Below, piece by piece: positions 61,231 to 64,000 of a stretch of 64,000 nt of DNA. Where the stretch lies: contig NZ_JAHSTU010000001.1 of NCBI RefSeq assembly GCF_019145495.1, positions 558,001 to 622,000 on the forward strand. Direction: 5' to 3'. The translations under genes and the position numbers were made by a program. This DNA comes from Pseudomonas azerbaijanoccidentalis (GTDB taxonomy: Bacteria; Pseudomonadota; Gammaproteobacteria; Pseudomonadales; Pseudomonadaceae). The notes under the pieces are model-generated. The model ran no database searches. It was not told where the DNA came from and saw nothing but the letters and a program-made list of their open reading frames with translations. Every line of letters starts with the position of its first letter. The stretch's first letter is position 1.

Positions 61231-63695
61231 GCTTGGCCTTGGCGATGATCGGCAAAGAACGCCTTGCCCTTACCGATCCGGTCGGAGGCCTTGGGCATGT
61301 TGGCGGCTTGATTGTCCGGGGTATCGACATACCAGTAGCAATGACTCACGGCGCGGGTAATACCGACGTAGGCCAGGCGCAGAATTTCATCTTTCTGCGC
61401 ATTGTCGTACGGCTCGTTGTCCCCAGCCTTGCCCAGGCCCGCCATGCGATACACCTGATTTTTGTATGGTGAACTGGTCAGGTGCTGGCAATCGCCAAGC
61501 AGAAAAACCGCGTCTGCCTGCAAGCCTTTGGCGCTGTGGTAGGTCAATTGCTTAATGCGCCGCGCGTCATACGGCAAGCTAGAATCAACATTAACTACAG
61601 GCTGAATATGCCCCTCTATCAATGACTTATCGCTACTTTTTCGATAAAGCATCAAGATCGAATCGCCCTTTCGGTAGTGCTCCATCAGCCTTTGCGCCAT
61701 GCCTTGGTCATCCCGATCCAGCACGTTGACCGGCAGCAACGCCTTCGGCTCGCCGCTGGCCTTGGCCTTCTTGCCTGGGATCGCCGGCGCCGCACGCACG
61801 ATGTGTTCGGCGGCGTCGATGATGTGCTGATGACTGCGGTAATTATCGCTGAGCATGACTTTGGTGGTGCTTGGCGACGAAAACTCCTTGTTGAACTCCA
61901 TGAAGTAACTCGGCGAACTGCCGCGCCAACCGTAAATCGATTGCCAGTCGTCCCCTACGCACAGCAACGACGAGCGCTGTGCTCCGCGACCGACGTGCAT
62001 GGCCGGTCCGCGACTGCGGATTTCCGCCAGGCTGGCGCGGATCCACGAGACAATCTGCGGCGATACATCCTGAAATTCGTCGATCATCAGATGCGACAGC
62101 GGCCGCAATAACTCATCGCTGAGCAACTTGAGGTTTTCCGGCGAGTGTTCGCTAAACAGGGCGAACATCCGGTTGTAGGTCATGATCGGCGGCTTCTGGT
62201 CGAGCAAATGGTCTTCCAGCGCTCGCCAGAACAGACTCAAGGCCTCGAAGAACAATCGGTCCGGGTCATCCTTGCCAAAGCTCATCTTGCCCACGGCGGT
62301 CGGTACGTCGAGGCCGAGGTTTTCGATAAACCCGGCGGCAGCGACAAAACTGTCGAGCAAGGGTGCGGAAGCAAGCTCACCCTTGACCTTGTAATCGAAA
62401 CCAGGCCCAGCACTGGCATCCCCGGCCAGCGAAGCCAAAACACGTTTTGATGATTCGTAACTATCAAGCCATATCAATGGCTTACGGCAGAAAGCTTGAA
62501 ACAGGGTGCGTTTCACCGCCCATTCCGCGCGCACGCTCAGCTTAGCGTTGGGACGCGCCACCTGCGGGTTTTCCCGAGGATCGAAGCCCAGCACCACCCA
62601 GGCATCCAGCGACGGAATGTAGCCGTGGCAATGGAAGGTCGAGCCGTTGATATCGAATGTCTGACGATTAGGCTCTATGCCCTTGATCGGCCAGGCTTTG
62701 GCTCGAAACCACAGGTCCTCGATCGTGTCGCAGAGCTCTTCATCGCGCTTGGCGGCCAATTCGGTCACGGCCATGCGTTTTTGCACGTCCGGGTGGTCGC
62801 GCTCCAGCTCCTTGAGCTGCAAGGCGTGGCGCGACAGCGGCTTGATCAACTCGCGAAAGCGTTCGTCGCGGGTATGCAAGGCGTGATAGCAAGCATTGAG
62901 CTGCTGACGCTGGGCATCGTTGATGCGCAGGTCGAACGGATTGCTGTCCACCTCTTCCTCTGCGCCTTGCGCTCTCAGGCTGAGGTTTTCGAAAGCTTGC
63001 AAACGCTCGAAACCCGGCAGGCTGCGCACCATGGGCAGAATCCGCGAGTGAAAGGTCCGCACCAGATCTCGCGCCTCTTTAAAGCTGAGCACACGCCCCC
63101 ACAGCGCAAACAACTCAATCAGTTTGTTAATGAAGTCTTTGCGCGATTCGCGGGTGAAGGTCACCACCGTCATCGAACTCAGCTCGAATCCCAGGTACTG
63201 GGTCAGCAACACGATACGCAACACCAGCGTGGTCGACTTGCCCGCACCCGCGCCGGCGATCACCGAGGTCGACGGCGTATCACTGAAGATCATCTTCCAC
63301 TGAGCAGCGCTCGGTTGAGCGTGAGGCGGCAACAGTCGGACAACGTCGGCCTTCATGCGTTTCTTCAGTTCGGCGGTCAACGGCAGGCGCCAATCGTCGA
63401 ACAAATGATCATCAATGTTCGGCGGGCGATGCTCGGTACTGCGGGAGTCGCGTATCAGCAACACCTGCCGGCCTTCTTCCAGCCCTTCAAGCTTGCCTTC
63501 CTTAAAGCCGTAATCCACCCCGGCAATGTGCCCGCTGCGAAACCCGTCCGCCTGGCCGTGCAACCACGAGGCGCGGTGCTGTGCGCGAAGGCGAGTCAAG
63601 CCATGACCAAAAAACCGGGCGGCCAACCGCTTGAGCAGCGGCATCTCGGCCAGAGGACGAAGTTCAGGTGGAAGATCGGGGGTGTGCTGCGCCAC
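61227..63695 (-). CDS. UvrD/Rep-family (SF1) DNA helicase
   Basis: An 822-residue superfamily 1 helicase. Walker A is AGAGAGKSTTL (148-154), then VVTFTRESRKDF, DEFQD in LMIDEFQDVSP, CVGDDWQSIYGWRGSS, SDNYRSHQHI and C-terminal YHSAKGLQADAVFLLG and LAYVGITRAVSH. The first about 130 residues are outside the helicase fold and contain Gly-spaced segments (GHIAGVDYGFKEGKLEGLEE). The ATPase insertion of about 250 residues before DEFQD is long. The start is a GTG at 63695 with GGAG 9 bases upstream. It likely works in repair or restart; no nuclease partner adjoins it. Confidence 0.9.
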   Translation of the reverse strand: MAQHTPDLPPELRPLAEMPLLKRLAARFFGHGLTRLRAQHRASWLHGQADGFRSGHIAGVDYGFKEGKLEGLEEGRQVLLIRDSRSTEHRPPNIDDHLFDDWRLPLTAELKKRMKADVVRLLPPHAQPSAAQWKMIFSDTPSTSVIAGAGAGKSTTLVLRIVLLTQYLGFELSSMTVVTFTRESRKDFINKLIELFALWGRVLSFKEARDLVRTFHSRILPMVRSLPGFERLQAFENLSLRAQGAEEEVDSNPFDLRINDAQRQQLNACYHALHTRDERFRELIKPLSRHALQLKELERDHPDVQKRMAVTELAAKRDEELCDTIEDLWFRAKAWPIKGIEPNRQTFDINGSTFHCHGYIPSLDAWVVLGFDPRENPQVARPNAKLSVRAEWAVKRTLFQAFCRKPLIWLDSYESSKRVLASLAGDASAGPGFDYKVKGELASAPLLDSFVAAAGFIENLGLDVPTAVGKMSFGKDDPDRLFFEALSLFWRALEDHLLDQKPPIMTYNRMFALFSEHSPENLKLLSDELLRPLSHLMIDEFQDVSPQIVSWIRASLAEIRSRGPAMHVGRGAQRSSLLCVGDDWQSIYGWRGSSPSYFMEFNKEFSSPSTTKVMLSDNYRSHQHIIDAAEHIVRAAPAIPGKKAKASGEPKALLPVNVLDRDDQGMAQRLMEHYRKGDSILMLYRKSSDKSLIEGHIQPVVNVDSSLPYDARRIKQLTYHSAKGLQADAVFLLGDCQHLTSSPYKNQVYRMAGLGKAGDNEPYDNAQKDEILRLAYVGITRAVSHCYWYVDTPDNQAANMPKASDRIGKGKAFFADHRQGQA

Positions 63696-63841
63696 GCGGA
63701 CGGACTCCAGGGTCTGAGACGGTTGAGGCTATGGTGTCTGGATTTGCCTTTGAGTTCTAGTGAAATGCTTACGACTCATTGGCTTATGCGATGAACTGAA
63801 GGCTGGGTGAGAACGTTTCGAGCGGGTTTTATATCAATCCA

Positions 63842-63884
63842 TTCGATTGTTATGAGGCATTTTTTACGCTTTTTATCGATTGTT
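63842..63884. promoter_or_regulatory. Direct repeat in the last divergent promoter region
   Basis: TTCGATTGTT (63842-63851) and ATCGATTGTT (63875-63884), 33 bases apart, lie in the AT-rich 276-base gap between the helicase and the final gene. Otherwise this gap (63696-63971) shows no gene. Candidate binding pair only. Confidence 0.3.
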
Positions 63885-63971
63885 GCCTGCTGGATGATGG
63901 CCGTCATCAACCACCGGTCTCGCTTCATGGACCCCGCATAGCGCCCATGACGAACCTTTCAGGAGACGATC

Positions 63972-64000
63972 ATGCTTGAACTCAGACCTTTCAACTCGTT
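63972..64000 (+). CDS. Start of an unidentified gene, possibly pirin-like
   Basis: Only nine codons are visible (MLELRPFNS) after a strong AGGAG six bases upstream. The start resembles pseudomonad pirin-family proteins as I remember them, but this is too short to establish the family. Confidence 0.4.

Noticed and set aside
62496..63794. A long plus-strand open frame opposite the UvrD-like helicase
   Set aside because: The helicase motifs fix the minus strand as coding; the opposite frame shows no family pattern.

Overview
The window is a 64 kb chromosomal segment of a gamma-proteobacterium, almost certainly a Pseudomonas of the fluorescens group. The evidence is a high-GC coding style with tightly packed genes, REP/REPIN repeats of the gtaggagcgagc...gctcgcgat type, a REP-associated tyrosine transposase (RAYT), an OprD-family porin, pcaIJ with a PcaR-like box, a DUF1652 gene and a FAN1 nuclease very like the P. 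aeruginosa enzyme. The genus call is inference; no 16S or housekeeping marker lies in the window.

Region 1 (1-22.4 kb) is a catabolic island for a CoA-activated substrate. Two large AlkS/MalT-like (LAL) regulators each face away from a minus-strand gene set. The first set is a solo acyl-CoA dehydrogenase, an SCP-x-type thiolase and the start of a DUF2889 gene. The second is coniferyl-type aldehyde dehydrogenase, Zn alcohol dehydrogenase, an acyl-CoA dehydrogenase pair, a periplasmic type I sulfatase and etfB-etfA. An MFS importer lies between them. A TetR regulator with an enoyl-CoA hydratase faces a second acyl-CoA dehydrogenase pair across a palindromic operator candidate. Together these suggest uptake, desulfation, alcohol-to-aldehyde-to-acid oxidation and beta-oxidation with dedicated electron transfer. 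The substrate is unknown.

Region 2 (22.4-26 kb) holds an autotransporter relic, pcaI-pcaJ behind a PcaR-like site, an MHS-family transporter and a lytic transglycosylase relic. Region 3 (26-34.2 kb) has a Tat-exported amidohydrolase divergent from an OprD porin and a Tat-leader alpha/beta hydrolase. It is followed by an MscS channel with a cyclic-nucleotide-binding domain, an LprI-MliC-like double lysozyme inhibitor and an AI-2E family permease.

Region 4 (34.3-43.4 kb) is a self-contained selenoprotein module on the minus strand: fdoG (with in-frame UGA and a SECIS hairpin), fdoH, fdoI, fdhE, selA, selB and tRNA-Sec. Only selD is missing. Region 5 (43.5-50.7 kb) carries a REPIN-flanked PatB-like C-S lyase, an SDR, a YIP1-family protein, a CPA1 antiporter, a hemerythrin protein and a double-PAS hybrid histidine kinase. 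Region 6 (50.7-56.7 kb) has an orphan zeta-toxin-like kinase, a nuclease-helicase fusion overlapping FAN1, a small lipoprotein and a RAYT beside a REPIN. Region 7 (56.8-64 kb) is a polyamine-type set (PotF-like binding protein, cupin, FAD oxidoreductase, SnoaL-AraC regulator), then DUF1652, a UvrD-like helicase and the start of a further gene.
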